Below, in pieces: positions 1-11,520 of a DNA stretch of 64,000 bases. Position 1 is the stretch's first letter, and every line of letters starts with the position of its first letter. The notes under the pieces are model-generated. The model saw only the letters and a program-made list of their open reading frames with translations. It was not told the origin of the DNA and made no database searches. The stretch is taken from assembly GCA_036971475.1 (NCBI GenBank), contig JBAIZL010000002.1, positions 169,570,524 to 169,634,523 on the forward strand, read 5' to 3'. The position numbers and the translations under genes were made by a program. Source of the stretch: Prosapia bicincta. Lineage: Eukaryota; Arthropoda; Insecta; Hemiptera; Cercopidae.

Positions 1-294
1 GTTTGTTTCTTTTGCCTACTAAAGTAGAAAAAACTTCTTTGAAAAAATATATACAAATTAGATCACCCAACACTACAACGTACGTGACATCAGAGACATC
101 TTGCGATAAACAAAAGATAAAGGACCGCTGACTAAACGGATAAACAGTCTATCCGTCTGGCGTCAGGTCAGTTGTTTTGTCGGACAGATGCCACTTTTCC
201 TGCTTCTCGCAAGATATTTGCTCAGTTGTCATTTAATTATAGTGCGATATTGATCTGTGTTTTTTATTTACGTCTCGTTCAGTGTTCAGTGAAA

Positions 295-1890
295 ATGGCG
301 ACTAAACGTAAGTCAGTGACAGTGACAATGGAACAAAAACTCCAAGCTTTGTTTCGTATTGATGGAGGTGAATCGCTTATTAAAATTGCAAAAGAGTTAG
401 GTGTGGGAAAACAAACTGTTTCCGATTGGAAAAAAAAGCGACAGGAAATTGAAGATTTTTGTGCAAAAATGGTTAGTAAAGACAGTTTAGGCGGCAGAAG
501 CACTTTAAAAAAACCAAAAAATGAAACCCTAGATGATGCTTTATATGTTTGGTTTTGCCAACAACGGGAACAGGGTGTTCCTTTATCGGGTGTAAATTTG
601 CAAACGATCGCGCTGAAACTGAATGAAAAGTTAAAAGGAGACCCTAATTTTACTGCCAGTGTGGGACGGCTGTCACGGTGGAAGGAACGACACGGCATCC
701 GTCAACTCGGAATAAGTGGTGAAATTTTGTCAGGTGACAGTGATGCAAGTGAAAAATTCAAAGACAAATTTGGCAAGTTTCTCAGAGATGAAAACTTACA
801 ACCTTGTCAGGTGTTCAACGCTGACGAAACTGGATTAAATTATAAAATGTTCCCAAAAAAAACTTTAGCTTCCAAATTAGATTCAGTAGCAAAAGGCCAT
901 AAAGTTAAGAAAGAACGTATGACTTTGCTGCCCTGCAGTAATGCTTCTGGCGATCTAAAATTTCCACTTTTAGTGATAGGGAAATCCGCAAAGCCTAGGG
1001 TTTTTAAAAATGTAAATTTAAGTGTTCTACCGGCCCAATACAAGTTCCAAAAATCAGCGTGGATGAACAGTCAAATTTTTAAGGACTGGTCTTTTGAAAA
1101 CTTTGTTCCAACAACAGAAAAGTTTTTAAAAGAGAAAAAACTCCCTCGAAAAGCGGTTTTACTAATTGATAATGCCCCATGCCACCCAAATGAAGAAGAA
1201 TTGCGTCATGGTGACATTTTTGTTAAATTTCTTCCTCCTAACGTAACGGCTCTCATTCAGCCGATGGATCAGGGCGTGATCGAAGCGATAAAACGGCGAT
1301 ATAGGAAAAAGTTAATTTTATCGCTTTTGGAACAACAAGAAGCAGATCCAGCTACAAAATTTATTGAAAATCTTAAAAAAGTGACTATAAAGGATGTCAT
1401 TTATATGGCTGCAGAATCGTGGGAGGAAATTCAACCGTCTACACTACAAAAAAGCTGGAAAAAATTGTGGCCTGAAATGCCACAGGAAAGTGGAAAATCT
1501 GACAGTCAACCTACTAATGACGACAATGAATTTGTTCAGATTTTTCAACAATTGGAGGGTTGTGCCGAGTTGAAAGACACTGATATTTCCGAGTGGATTA
1601 TCAGTGATAATGACATTGGTCATCAAGTGCTCAACGAGGACGAAATCGTCGCGGTGTGCACTGCAAACGCAGAAAATGACAGCTCGGAAGAGGAAGACTA
1701 CACAGACGAACCTGTCAGCCTAACTCATGATGAGGCGGCTGCAATGCTGGAGGGGTTGATGACTTACTTTGAGAAACAAAGTGATACGTCAACTGCGGAG
1801 CTACTGACCTTGAAACGCCTACGAGATCGTACTGTGAAACGACGTCATTCATCGTTAAAACAAAAGAACATTACGGACTTTTTTCACTAA
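295..1890 (+). CDS. pogo/Tigger-type DDE transposase, intact
   Basis: Uninterrupted 531-residue transposase. It would bind the terminal repeats of its own element and cut and paste it into TA sites. Visible parts: a CENP-B-type helix-turn-helix in the first 60 residues or so (starts MATKRKSVTVTMEQKLQAL), a second DNA-binding helix-turn-helix at about 70-140, and a DDE_1 catalytic domain at about 170-380. The acids are D177 (NADETG), D292 (LLIDNAPCH) and D325 (QPMDQG). The last two are separated by 32 residues (DD32D), as in Tigger. The tail is acidic and ends in a basic, serine-rich stretch. I chose the ATG at 295, not the frame-open ATG at 172, because it has an A at -3 and G at +4 and begins exactly where family proteins begin. 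The 3' inverted end is present at 2186-2256; the 5' end probably lies left of the window. Domestication cannot be excluded, but the adjacent terminal repeat argues for a transposon. Confidence 0.9.
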   Translation: MATKRKSVTVTMEQKLQALFRIDGGESLIKIAKELGVGKQTVSDWKKKRQEIEDFCAKMVSKDSLGGRSTLKKPKNETLDDALYVWFCQQREQGVPLSGVNLQTIALKLNEKLKGDPNFTASVGRLSRWKERHGIRQLGISGEILSGDSDASEKFKDKFGKFLRDENLQPCQVFNADETGLNYKMFPKKTLASKLDSVAKGHKVKKERMTLLPCSNASGDLKFPLLVIGKSAKPRVFKNVNLSVLPAQYKFQKSAWMNSQIFKDWSFENFVPTTEKFLKEKKLPRKAVLLIDNAPCHPNEEELRHGDIFVKFLPPNVTALIQPMDQGVIEAIKRRYRKKLILSLLEQQEADPATKFIENLKKVTIKDVIYMAAESWEEIQPSTLQKSWKKLWPEMPQESGKSDSQPTNDDNEFVQIFQQLEGCAELKDTDISEWIISDNDIGHQVLNEDEIVAVCTANAENDSSEEEDYTDEPVSLTHDEAAAMLEGLMTYFEKQSDTSTAELLTLKRLRDRTVKRRHSSLKQKNITDFFH

Positions 1891-2185
1891 GTTTTTTAAA
1901 GTTTGTTTTTGTTTCAGTTTCATTTTTGTTTGAGTTTTTTGTGCGTTTATACAGTATAGTGTAAATAACTTTATGTGAATAGGCTACTTTTATTCAACGA
2001 GAAAGGTGCTTAGATATTTATTTATGTCATGACTTTTCTGTTATAATTATAGGATTTTTTGCTACATAAGCTATGAAATACTGTACTGTAAGCTATATTT
2101 AGGCCTCAATTTCACTAAAACTACAATTTCAATATGTTTTCCCACCTAAAACACATATTGTATGCATTTGTTTGGCTTTTTCCGT

Positions 2186-2256
2186 CTAATCCGGACTTTC
2201 GTTGATCCGGACCGGGTCCGGTCCCATCAAGTCCGGATTAGTGAGACTGTACTGTA
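2186..2256. repeat. 3' terminal repeat and subterminal palindrome of the Tigger element
   Basis: A 13-base arm (CTAATCCGGACTT, 2186-2198) is perfectly complementary to AAGTCCGGATTAG ending at 2241. CCGGACC/GGTCCGG lies inside, giving a strong hairpin. After it comes GTGAGACTGTACTG followed by TA, the expected outer end of a pogo/Tigger inverted repeat. The matching left end is not in the window. Confidence 0.75.
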
Positions 2257-2745
2257 TTTATATTTTAGGTAGATTTTTTTATTTTTATTAATTTCGTGTT
2301 CCGGTTGTAGTGTTGTGTTGAGGTTAGGTTTTTTTGTGAATTTATTGTATATATTTTTTATAATGTGTTTGTTGTAACCATTTTCTATTGCTATTTTAGT
2401 AATGTTATCTAATTCTTCATTTAATTTTTGTTTGTTATCCTGTGTGTATTTTATTGCTTTATTTATCATGTTACTGTAAGTGTTAATTTTGTGTGTCCAG
2501 GGGTGGTTAGATTTGTAGTGTATTGTGGTGTTGTTGGAAGTAGGTTTCCTGTATACTGTAGTTTCTATTTTATTATCATTTATATTTAAAGTAATGTCGA
2601 GGAAGTTGATTGTAATATTTGTTTCTGTTTTAACGGTGAATTGTATGTTTTCGTTGTATGTATTTAGTTTGTTTAATATTATAACGTGTTCGTTGTGAAT
2701 GGTAGGTTGGTATATTACAAGTATATCGTCTACATATCTTGTCCA
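2257..2745 (-). pseudogene. Penelope-like reverse transcriptase, 3' part (YVDD motif to linker)
   Basis: Read leftward from 2745 the frame is open without stops and gives the Penelope signature: WTRYVDDILVIYQPT, then an INFLDITLNI stretch, VYRKPT, HPWTHK, and a linker toward the endonuclease domain (INKAIKYTQ and onward). It starts exactly at the catalytic YVDD and is cut at its other end by the Tigger terminal repeat. The missing N-terminal half lies next to it in opposite orientation (2746-3229), so this is one element broken by an inversion. The protein would be a target-primed reverse transcriptase; this copy cannot make it. Confidence 0.85.
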
Positions 2746-3229
2746 TCTACATATCTTTCACAACAGCACCATCTTACATAATCGCAAAAATTCTAGACAA
2801 AATCCTAAGATCTAAAATACATATCAACAACACATACAATATAAAAAATGGATACGAATTAATTAATAAAATAAAAACGATAAAAACAAACAGCAACACA
2901 AAAATAATAAGTTATGACATAACTAACATGTACCCTAGTATCCCAATAGAAGAAACCATAGAAATAATAAAAAACAAACTGATACACAATAACGAAAAAA
3001 GAAACATAATAGATAGTATCATTACGCTAACCAAACACATATGTAACCAAAATTACTTCCAATTTAACAATAAATATTATAAACAAACAACAGGACTCCC
3101 CATGGGTTCACCCATATCATCTGTCATGTCAGAAATATATTTACAACACTTTGAACAAATAATAATTAAACCTATAATAAACACACACAATATATCACTA
3201 TGGACAAGATATGTAGACGATATACTTGG
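2746..3229 (+). pseudogene. Penelope-like reverse transcriptase, 5' part, inverted relative to the 3' part
   Basis: Open frame encoding the palm and fingers of a Penelope reverse transcriptase: SYDITNMYPSIPIEETIEII (first catalytic Asp region), then TTGLPMGSPISSVMSEIYLQ, then LWTRYVDDIL, where it stops. About 29 bases around the YVDD codons are shared with the minus-strand half at 2717-2745. The outer end at 3229 abuts the I-clade element. A fragment inverted up to the point where the other begins is what twin-primed reverse transcription leaves behind. Confidence 0.85.
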
Positions 3230-3981
3230 TCACATTAGTTCTGCGTGTTCTAAACAGAGTGTATGCGGCAAGTGTAGCATGGAAGGTCATGATGAAAAAG
3301 ATTGCGGTAACCCCTCGAAGTGCGCTAACTGTGGGGGCGATCATCCAGCGCGATCTTACAACTGTCCTCACTTTAAGGAGGAGAAAGCAATCCTTGGTGT
3401 TATGGCTAACCAGAAGAATTATTTGCTGAAGCTAAGAGGATCTTTAAAGCTTCCCAACCAAATGTCAATAAAACTTATGCTGCTTCCGCGAGCGCTACGA
3501 AATCGTCCTGTGCCAACTTCGCAGACCTGACCGGAAAAATTGAAGCCCTTACTGAGCAGGTTGCACGCCTTCTGTCTTTAGTGACAAATGGACCTTCAGT
3601 AAGTGTAGTACAACCAGCGACTACGCCGAGTAATCTGCTAGTACGTAGCAAATCAGACGATACAGGCATTCCTGCACAGGTATCTCTCCACAAAGGAAAG
3701 ACATTTAGAACAATTCCATCAGAGGGTAGGAAAAATAAATCAAACTTTGATATTTTAAAAAAGAATGCCCCAATTAAAGTTGGGGAAAAAAAGAAAAAAA
3801 AGCAAAGGCCAAAAGAGGGGCCCATTCCATCTCACCTCCTGAGCATACAAATTCCTCGAGTTCCACCACTGCAATAGCGGTGATGGAATCCGATGATACA
3901 TTGCCTGAAGCGTCTCCTGACGTTCCAGGTAAATTAACATTTAATGCCAACAATGAGAGCCAAGTCAATCCTTTTCACTAA
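3230..3981 (+). pseudogene. ORF1 (gag-like) remnant with zinc knuckles
   Basis: Encodes the C-terminal part of an RNA-binding ORF1 protein. A CX2CX4HX4C knuckle (CGKCSMEGHDEKDC) is followed by a second, imperfect one (CANCGGDHPARSYNC) and the family sequence YNCPHFKEE. The frame breaks near 3440, continues as a Ser/Thr-rich tail from about 3515, and shifts again in a lysine-rich run of A's near 3800, ending at a TAA just before the ORF2 start. In such elements ORF1 coats the RNA template. N-terminus absent. Confidence 0.75.
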
Positions 3982-3987
3982 GTAGCA

Positions 3988-6900
3988 ATGTCCACACCTA
4001 AACAATCCGTGATTCAGTGGAACATTAACGGAGTTAGAAGTCACATTGAGGATCTCAAATTAATTGTAAGGGATGTGTCCCCTATGTACATTTGTATTCA
4101 GGAGACACATCTCCATGAATCGCACAATTTCCAACTAAGGGAGTATTCAGTTTACAGATCGGACTTCGTTACAGAAAATCGAGCTAGAGGTGGCATAGCC
4201 ATTCTAGCCCGTGACTGTGTCGACGCCGTTTCTCTGAAGTTAATGCTTCTCCCTTACATGCAGTAGCAATTCAAACAGCTGTTCCATACAAACTCACTCT
4301 CTGTTGTGTCTATCTTCCACCAAGTGACAACCTGGAACAGAGAGATCTTGTAGACCTCATAAATCAGTTACCGACTCCGTTTTTATTAGTGGGCGATTTC
4401 AATGCCCACCATGTTTCATGGGGTTCACCAGAATGCAACCCGCGAGGTAATCTGATCGAAATCATCAGATCGGAACTGGATTTATACCTGCTAAATGACG
4501 GTTCTCCGACACATTTAGCAGCGTCAACAGGTGGATGGACAGCTGTAGACTTGTCATTATGCAGTCCTGCCTTGGCTACAAGGCTAAAATGGTCAGCATT
4601 GCCTGATCTTTACAGTAGCGATCACATTCCTATTGAGATCTCTTTGTGTGACTCCTCACCCTGTTGTGTTCGACATCCCCGTTGGATCTTGAGAAAAGCC
4701 AACTGGGAACAATTCTCTCAAGATCTAGAATCACTGGAAGTGGAAGACCTGGCTCCAATTAATGACATCGTAAATTCAATTACCAAAACTATTTTGAATG
4801 CCGCCGAAAAGGCAATACCGAAAACCTCATCAAAACCACGGCGACCACCTGTTCCGTGGTGGAATGATGAGTGCACTGTGATCCTTCGTCAACGGAGAAA
4901 AGATCTGAACCAGTTCAAGAGACACCCAACGAGTGAAAACCTGGAAAAATATAAAATCTTCCGTGCGAAAGCACGGAGAATATTTAGGCAAAGTAAACGA
5001 GAATCATGGTCCCAGTACATTGGCACTATTACAAGAACTACAGCTCCATCTACAGTATGGAAGAAATTACGATCCGTCTTTGGCATTTCCGTTCCGATGC
5101 CATTAATTTCATTAAGGCATCCGGATGGAGTTATGACCACGGACAGTGAGGAAATTGCCAATGTGCTAGCGTTATCGTTCTCAAAATATTCTTCATCTTC
5201 TGCATACAAGGACGCTTTCCAGGTGTACAAACGTAAACAGGAAGCCTTACCGTTCACAGTTGGATTGTCAGGAGACACGTGTTTGAATATCCATTTCTCT
5301 ATCGATGAACTAGAGTCGGCTCTCTTGTCAACGAAGGATTCAGCTCCAGGCCCGGACGATATTGTATACTCCATGATTAAAAATCTACCACAATCGGCAA
5401 AACTAGTTCTCCTTCGGATATACAATCGTATATTCGGGGAGCACGGTTTTCCCGATGCATGGTTAGAAGCGACTATAATTCCTCTTCTAAAACAAGGAAA
5501 GGACAAAACTAATCCCAGTAGTTACAGACCCATCTCTCTCACCAGCTGCTTATGCAAACTACTGGAGAAGATGGTCAACCGTCGTCTTGTCTGGTATTTA
5601 GAAACAAACAAACTTCTTACTAACGTCCAATGTGGTTCCAGACAAGGACGTTCATCAGTTGACCAATTGGTTTTATTGGAGTCAGCTATACAGAATGCCT
5701 TCATCTTACGACAAACACTGGTAGCTGTTTTCTTCGACCTCGAGAAGGCTTATGACATGGCATGGAGAAGAGGAATTTTGAACGTATTGAAATCATGGGG
5801 TATACAAGGTAACATTCTTGCTTATACACAAAATTATTTGAATAACAGGACTTTCCGTGTACGTCTAGGAGGCATATATTCTGATCGTTACGAACTAGAG
5901 AATGGTGTACCACAGGGTGGCGTGTTGAGTGTGACGCTGTTTGCCGTTGCCATTAACAGCGTCACTTCAAACGTACAGTCACCGGTCCACTGTTCCCTGT
6001 TTGTAGACGATTTTTGCATATATATGGCTGCTAGAAGTATGGCAACAGCGGAAAGGTCCTTACAATTAGTCATTAACAAATTGCAAGAATGGACCAAGTC
6101 TACGGGCTTCAAGTTTTCGGTTTCGAAGACCCAGTGTATAGCATTTAGTCGTCGCAGGCAACACCAGGAACCTATCCTTTATCTTGATGTTGCCATTAAC
6201 AGCGTCACTTCAAACGTACAGTCACCGGTCCACTGTTCCCGGTTTGTAGACGATTTTTGCATATATATGGCTGCTAGAAGTATGGCAACAGCGGAAAGGT
6301 CCTTACAATTAGTCATTAACAAATTGCAAGAATGGACCAAATCTACGGGCTTCAAGTTTTCGGTTTCGAAGACCCAGTGTATAGCATTTAGTCGTCGCAG
6401 GCAACACCAGGAACCTATCCTTTTTCTTGATGGTACGCGGCTTCAGACCGCGGATAATGTGAGATTTTTGGGTCTTTTATTAGATAAAAGACTTTCATGG
6501 AGTCCGCATGTGCGTGATTTGAGGACCCGGTGCAGCAAGATATTGGATATGTTGAGAGTTCTAAGTGGTACAAATTGGGGAGCAGACAGAACCTGTATGC
6601 TCCGCTTCTATCGCGCCGCATAGATTACGGCTGTATAGCCTATTCATCTGCTCGACCTTCGGTTTTGAAACTCCTTGATTCAATTCATCATGCTGGTCTT
6701 AGACTTTCTACTGGTGTTTTTAGATCAGGCCAAATCTCCAGCCTTCTAGTTGAAACTGGAGAACCATCTCTCTCAGTGTGACGTCAAAAGCTACAGATTT
6801 CATACTACACTGGTCTTCGAAGCAAACCTAAACATCCGGCATTTAAAGCAGTTTTTGATAACCACCTCGAGGATCGTTACAATGAGCGTCAACGTTCAAC

Positions 6901-7950
6901 TGCTCCCTTCGGAATAAGAACGTTGCGTATTTTTAGCAATCTAAATTTAGAACTTCCACCTATATTCGAACGAGCATCATGCTACATCCCTCCATGGGTA
7001 ATACGAATGCCAAAATTTGACTTCTCATTGTCCAGGTACCTAAAACACAATACCCCTGACGTTATTTATCGTCAGGAGTTTTTGCAGATCCAACTAACTC
7101 ACCAACATACTGTGACTATATTCACAGACGGTTCAAAACTGGACAATGGGATAGGTTGTGCTTTTTATATGGAAGGACAAACCTTCACTTATGGATTACC
7201 CTCAGCCTGTAGCGTTTTTACAGCAGAACTTTATGCAATTTTCCAAGCTTTAAGATCAATTCCGTCTGCAACATCTAAATATCTTGTATGCTCCGATTCC
7301 AAAAGTGCTGTCCAGGCTATTCAGGAAATTTACACTAAGAACCCATTAGTTGGAGACATCTTGTGCTCAATACACAGGCTCCAATTACGGGGTATCGAGG
7401 TGTCATTTCTCTGGGTGCCTGGTCACTGCGAAATATTTGGAAACACTAAAGCTGATGAAGGAGCAAAATTAGCTACAAGTATGGTACCATCGACACAACG
7501 TGTAATGGCATCAGATTTTGTATGCAATGTTAAAACTATATTATTCTCTGTGTAGAATGAAGAATGGCAAAATGTACATAGAAACAAGCTGAGGGACATC
7601 AAAAATACCGTCCGACCATGGAGGACATCTGTTTGTTCGAATCGTAGGGAGGAAGTGGTGGTTACTCGACTTCGCATCGGCCACTCTATGTTAACGCATA
7701 GATGGTTGATGCGACATGACGATCCCCCACTTTGTCCCTTTTTTAAAAGTACCATCACAATCAAGCACATTCTGCTTGATTGTGATGAGTTGACAAATTT
7801 GTATATTCGTTACAATCTTCGAGGTGGTTTAAAGGTGGTTTTAGGGGACGATGTCACGGCTATCGACCGTGTCCTCTCCTCGCTTTCTTACGCCACCTTA
7901 ATCTACTTAATAATATTTAAATTTTGTATAATTTTAGGTTCTTTAGTTTT
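3988..7950 (+). pseudogene. ORF2: AP-endonuclease, reverse transcriptase, RNase H; broken
   Basis: The endonuclease part begins at ATG 3988 (QWNINGVRS, IQETHLHES) and continues after a frameshift near 4240 with LVGDFNAHH and SDHIPIE. The reverse transcriptase follows in the next frame: RPISLTSCLCKLLEK, FFDLEKAYDMAW, NGVPQGGVLS and FVDDFCIY. The last motif occurs twice because of a 243-bp duplication (5946-6431). A second frameshift lies near 6610. RNase H follows at about 7110-7490: TIFTDGSK, TAELYAI, CSDSKSA, WVPGHC and a final Asp in TKADEGA. In-frame stops are TGA at 6779 and TAG at 7553. The C-terminus keeps a zinc-finger-like HILLDC segment but its first cysteine pair is damaged (CPFFK). 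The intact protein would nick the target and copy the RNA there. Confidence 0.85.
5946..6431 (+). repeat. In-frame 243-bp tandem duplication of the reverse-transcriptase core
   Basis: 5946-6188 and 6189-6431 are near-identical. I count about three differences, one giving L to R just before FVDD. The unit is 81 codons, so the frame is kept and the predicted protein carries the catalytic FVDD loop twice. Confidence 0.95.
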
Positions 7951-8110
7951 AGATAATTACAATTAGTTTTAAACATTTATTTTATTTTATTTTGTTTTAT
8001 TTTGATTAGTTTTATTTATGTAATATTTTAATATTTATTTTAAAAAACTTTAGTTAGGCGATGATAACCTCAATAGGTTTTTCACCTGGGAAAAAAAAAT
8101 GAAATAAAAT

Positions 8111-9040
8111 ACTTTTTATTCATCCACTCAAGTTCAAATACATTTTCTTAAATTTGTAGTGGATGGCACTTGATGGTTATGCAGTTTTTTCAAATATTAA
8201 TTTTACTCTCTATTTGCCACTTGATATTATGATTCTGTCGTATGTATATACATATTTATATTATTTGTAATTATTTAATAAAAGGTAACTAAAATAAAAT
8301 TTCTTTGTTGTTGACCTAAGTAGGCAATTATTTTTTTGATTACTTGTTTATTATTTATTTCATGTTTACATTGAAAAAGTGTTTCATAATTAAAACTACA
8401 TCTTGTAGTACAAAATTAATTTCTATCTCATTTTTTTTTTTTTTTTTGATAAATCATTGTTTTAAAACATGACCAGCATAACCCTTGATTAACCTAAGAA
8501 ATTTCTTTGAAATAGTACAGCTTTATCTAAGTCAGAAGTAATATTTAACTTTGTTTCAACCAAATTTTATTTTTAATACAGTACTAATTTAATCTCTGAA
8601 AATTTGTGCATATCATTTTTAATGAATGTTTGAATCTTACAAATATTTGTTAGGTAAAACATTTGAACAGTCTGTTTCATTGTAAAACATATGTATGGCC
8701 GTGAGAGCTTCAATTACTAGAGTAATTATTACCTATCTAGTGGGTAAAGTAAACTGCAGAGTTGCCACTAGTCTGGGACCTAGTATTAAAAAATCATTGT
8801 AAAATGATCTGGTGCAAAACAACTGTGGTTTCTAAATTAAAAACCCAATGGTTTCTAAAACCCAATGGTTTTCAAATTAAAAAATGACAGGCTTTTATTT
8901 TAAATCACAACAAATATCTTCAAATTTTTACAATACAAATGATAAAATATATACAGTGCTATTATTTGATTCCATCTTTACGTGAGCTACTAGTTTTCAA
9001 CTAATAACATTTGTATTTATGTTAATATGTTACAATTGCC
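8111..9040. other. Intergenic or intronic AT-rich DNA with a dispersed repeat
   Basis: No gene seen. 8115-8345 (TTCATCCACTCAAGTTC ... GACCTAAGTAGG) is a diverged copy of a dispersed repeat that recurs at 10480-10766 and 11070-11180, with the same internal order. 8780-8880 holds a short tandem of AAACCCAATGGTTT-type sequence. Confidence 0.5.
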
Positions 9041-9057
9041 TATTAGTAGCAACTTTT

Positions 9058-9225
9058 TTTATTATTGAGGACACCCGCTTTGGGATTTGTGTCCCATTGT
9101 CAACTCAGGCCGTAACTTAATACCCCACCCCCATCCTAACTTAAAAGTACCAAGAGAACTGTTACGGTCTGAGTTGACAATGATACACTTCTTCCAAAAT
9201 GGCCGTCCTTAATAATAAAAGAGTA
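9058..9225. repeat. Foldback element with hammerhead-like arms (GACAA class)
   Basis: Left arm (about 9062-9115) and right arm (about 9160-9215) are inverted copies around ACGGTCTGAGTTGACAATG. Each contains TTGACAAT, followed in the better arm (minus strand) by a GGGA/TCCC hairpin and an outer TGAG/CTCA pair. It belongs to the same family as 22665-22860, where the core is better kept. Confidence 0.6.
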
Positions 9226-10403
9226 AGTGCTACTACTGGCAAGTGTAACATACGTACAAGTGTTCTTAGTAATATACAGTAGCATAAATATTTTAACAAA
9301 ATAAAACAATGTTTTAATTGGGATATTCATTTGCTGAAACACTTTTAATTATGAAGGAAGAAAAGGGAATTACATATTTTTATTTGGCTGATACAAGCAT
9401 TTTTTTTTAAACTGTAAAATTGTAGACACATAAGTTTATTAGACTAACAGAAATAACTCTGTTAGATACAACAATGTTATGGAAGGAGAGGGGTCCCACT
9501 GAAAACACTCTACATTCCTTTTTAGTTAATGAATTTGTGTTGTTGTCAATGTCAAAGTCATTTAAAGTTATAATAAGGTCAACTACTACCATTAGGCTTC
9601 GATGTGCTGTACAAAATATTCTCTTCCATTGTAATTTCAACTTTTTTCAAACTTAATTTTTCTAAATTGTTTCAGAGAGTTTTAGTTTGTCATTGAACAT
9701 GTAAAGATATGAAAATGTATCATATGCATATGTTTTTGAATTACTATTATCCTAATGGAAAAATCATTTTACTTCAAATTTTGCTTTGCCTGGTTAGTTG
9801 CAAATAATGTCAAATATTAAAAATATCGATTGCATTTTTATTTGTTACTGAAATTTCATTAGTTATTATAGTACATAAGATAATTATGGATAAAAAAATA
9901 TATCCCATTTGAGATTTACACATGGAACTGACCAGTCAATAAACATGAATTTCTAATGTTTATTTTATCGTTTGTGCTATATATATATAGCTTTTGATGA
10001 TGTAATTTCATTGTTTACAAAATAATAAATAGTGTATATAATATATTCATTTCTAAAATCATTAATTAAACACGCAGGAATAATTTTTTAAAGGAAATGT
10101 TCAAAGGTTTTTTCAACAAAGAACTTTTTCAACTTTTTGAGAGAGAGACAAATAACATTCTTACGTAAGTGTTAAGGAGTGCAATTGCATGTAGATAGTC
10201 TTGTACTCATTTTGAATAAAAGTATGAGTGACCATGCATACTATTTAGTGCTCAATATATATGAAGAAATTACATTTTTATTGAATGCTTTTGTTCTTTG
10301 TCTGAGGGAAAATTTTGGAGATGTAACAAGAACATATTGGGTTTGTATTAGTTATTTTATTATTTGTTCCTTTTTTTAATTCCTTTCATTAGCTCATATT
10401 CTG

Positions 10404-10405
<2 letters not shown>

Positions 10406-10453
<48 letters not shown>

Positions 10454-10766
10454 ACAAATTTTCAATCGTTAATAAAATATGTTTTTATTCATTCAATCAT
10501 GTTTAATTAGCCTACATTTGTTTAACCTGTAGTGGATAACAATTGATGTTAATACAGTTTTTTTCTAATATTTATTCCTTAATTAAATTTTAAAAAGTTA
10601 ATATATATATATATTGTACAAATTTTCAATCGTTAATAAAATATGTTTTTATTCATTCAATCATGTTTAATTAGCCTACATTTGTTTAACCTGTAGTGGA
10701 TGACAATTGATGTTAATACAGTTTTTTTCTAATATTTATTCCTTAATTAAATTTTAAAAAGTTAAT
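10406..10766. repeat. (TA)n tract followed by a two-copy tandem repeat of about 163 bp
   Basis: A TA run (10406-10450) is followed by TGTACAAATTTTCAATCG... (10451-10603). A short second TA run follows, then the same sequence again (10614-10766) with one visible difference (GGATAACA versus GGATGACA). The duplicated unit includes the TA tract, pointing to unequal exchange or replication slippage at the TA run. Confidence 0.9.
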
Positions 10767-11329
10767 GACTTGGTAGGATTCGAAATTAATGAAATCTTTG
10801 AAATCCATCACTTTGGCACTGAGCCAACTTTTCAATTGCTAGAAATCTATTGCTTAAAGATCTATATGAAGTTATAATAGAAAGTTCCTTACAATAATGA
10901 AGCAATACAAGAGATGGATAGAATGTGAAATTATAGACCACAATCAGTCTCATAAATTAGAAATGAAAAAGGAAAGCGAATAAATTGTAACAAACAAAAA
11001 AATATAGACAACTCCATATACTCCTTAGGGAGGAAAATGTAAAATTGCAAGGAAATTCGCTTTCTATTTTGCCACTTAATATTGTGATTCTGTCATATGT
11101 ATATACATATTTATATTAATTGTAATTATAAAATAAAAAGTAACCAAAATGTAATTTGTCTTTGTTAACCTCAGTAGGAATTGACTTTGAAAAATATATT
11201 TTTTTAAATGTTCCTTGTTTATTTTATTGTCTGTTGTTTTCATTCATTTTAATGATGCTATGAAAAGGTCAAAACAGTGAATACTTAAGTATGTTGTAGA
11301 ATTAAAAAAATAAAAGACATACACAAAAC

Positions 11330-11520
11330 TCACAAATTAATCATGTATTGACTCATACGCGTTTCAATGACAAAGTCATCATCATCAGTGAGTGTTTCTA
11401 CTACAACACTCCTAGGTTGGTAAGTTAGAGTTTGTAATAGCAACACTCACTGATGATGATGACTTTGTCATTGAATCACGTATGAGTCAATAAATAATTA
11501 ATTTGTGAGTTTTGTATGTT
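11330..11520. repeat. Foldback element with paired hammerhead-like arms
   Basis: 11330-11400 and 11438-11520 are inverted copies (ACAAAACTCACAAATTAAT ... TGACTCATACG). Each arm holds the module described for 11351-11393. The right arm has GAAT instead of GAAA. About 40 bp of unique sequence separates the arms. Confidence 0.85.
11351..11393 (-). ncRNA. Hammerhead-like ribozyme motif, type I with minimal helix III
   Basis: On the minus strand: ACTCA, CTGATGA, one extra T, hairpin GATGAC-TTT-GTCATT, GAAA, the self-complementary ACGCGT, then A, then TGAGT. ACTCA and TGAGT pair as helix I, so the predicted cut would fall after the A at 11356. The extra base before helix II is unlike the textbook core, so activity is uncertain. 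Likely a relic of a Penelope-like terminus. Confidence 0.55.

Larger units (their letters stand above)
3230..8110 (+). mobile_element. I-clade non-LTR retrotransposon, 5'-truncated and inactive
   Basis: Order: end of a gag-like ORF1 with zinc knuckles, then ORF2 with AP-endonuclease, reverse transcriptase, RNase H and a C-terminal Cys/His segment, then a T-rich 3' region ending near 8110 in an A-rich, AAATAAAAT-like tail. An RNase H domain after the reverse transcriptase marks the I clade rather than Jockey. The 5' end is missing: the element starts inside ORF1 directly against the Penelope fragment. Frameshifts, two in-frame stops and an internal duplication show that it is dead. Confidence 0.85.

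Noticed and set aside
172..294. 41-residue N-terminal extension of the Tigger transposase
   Set aside because: It precedes the point where family proteins start and has no resemblance to them; the ATG at 295 has the better context.
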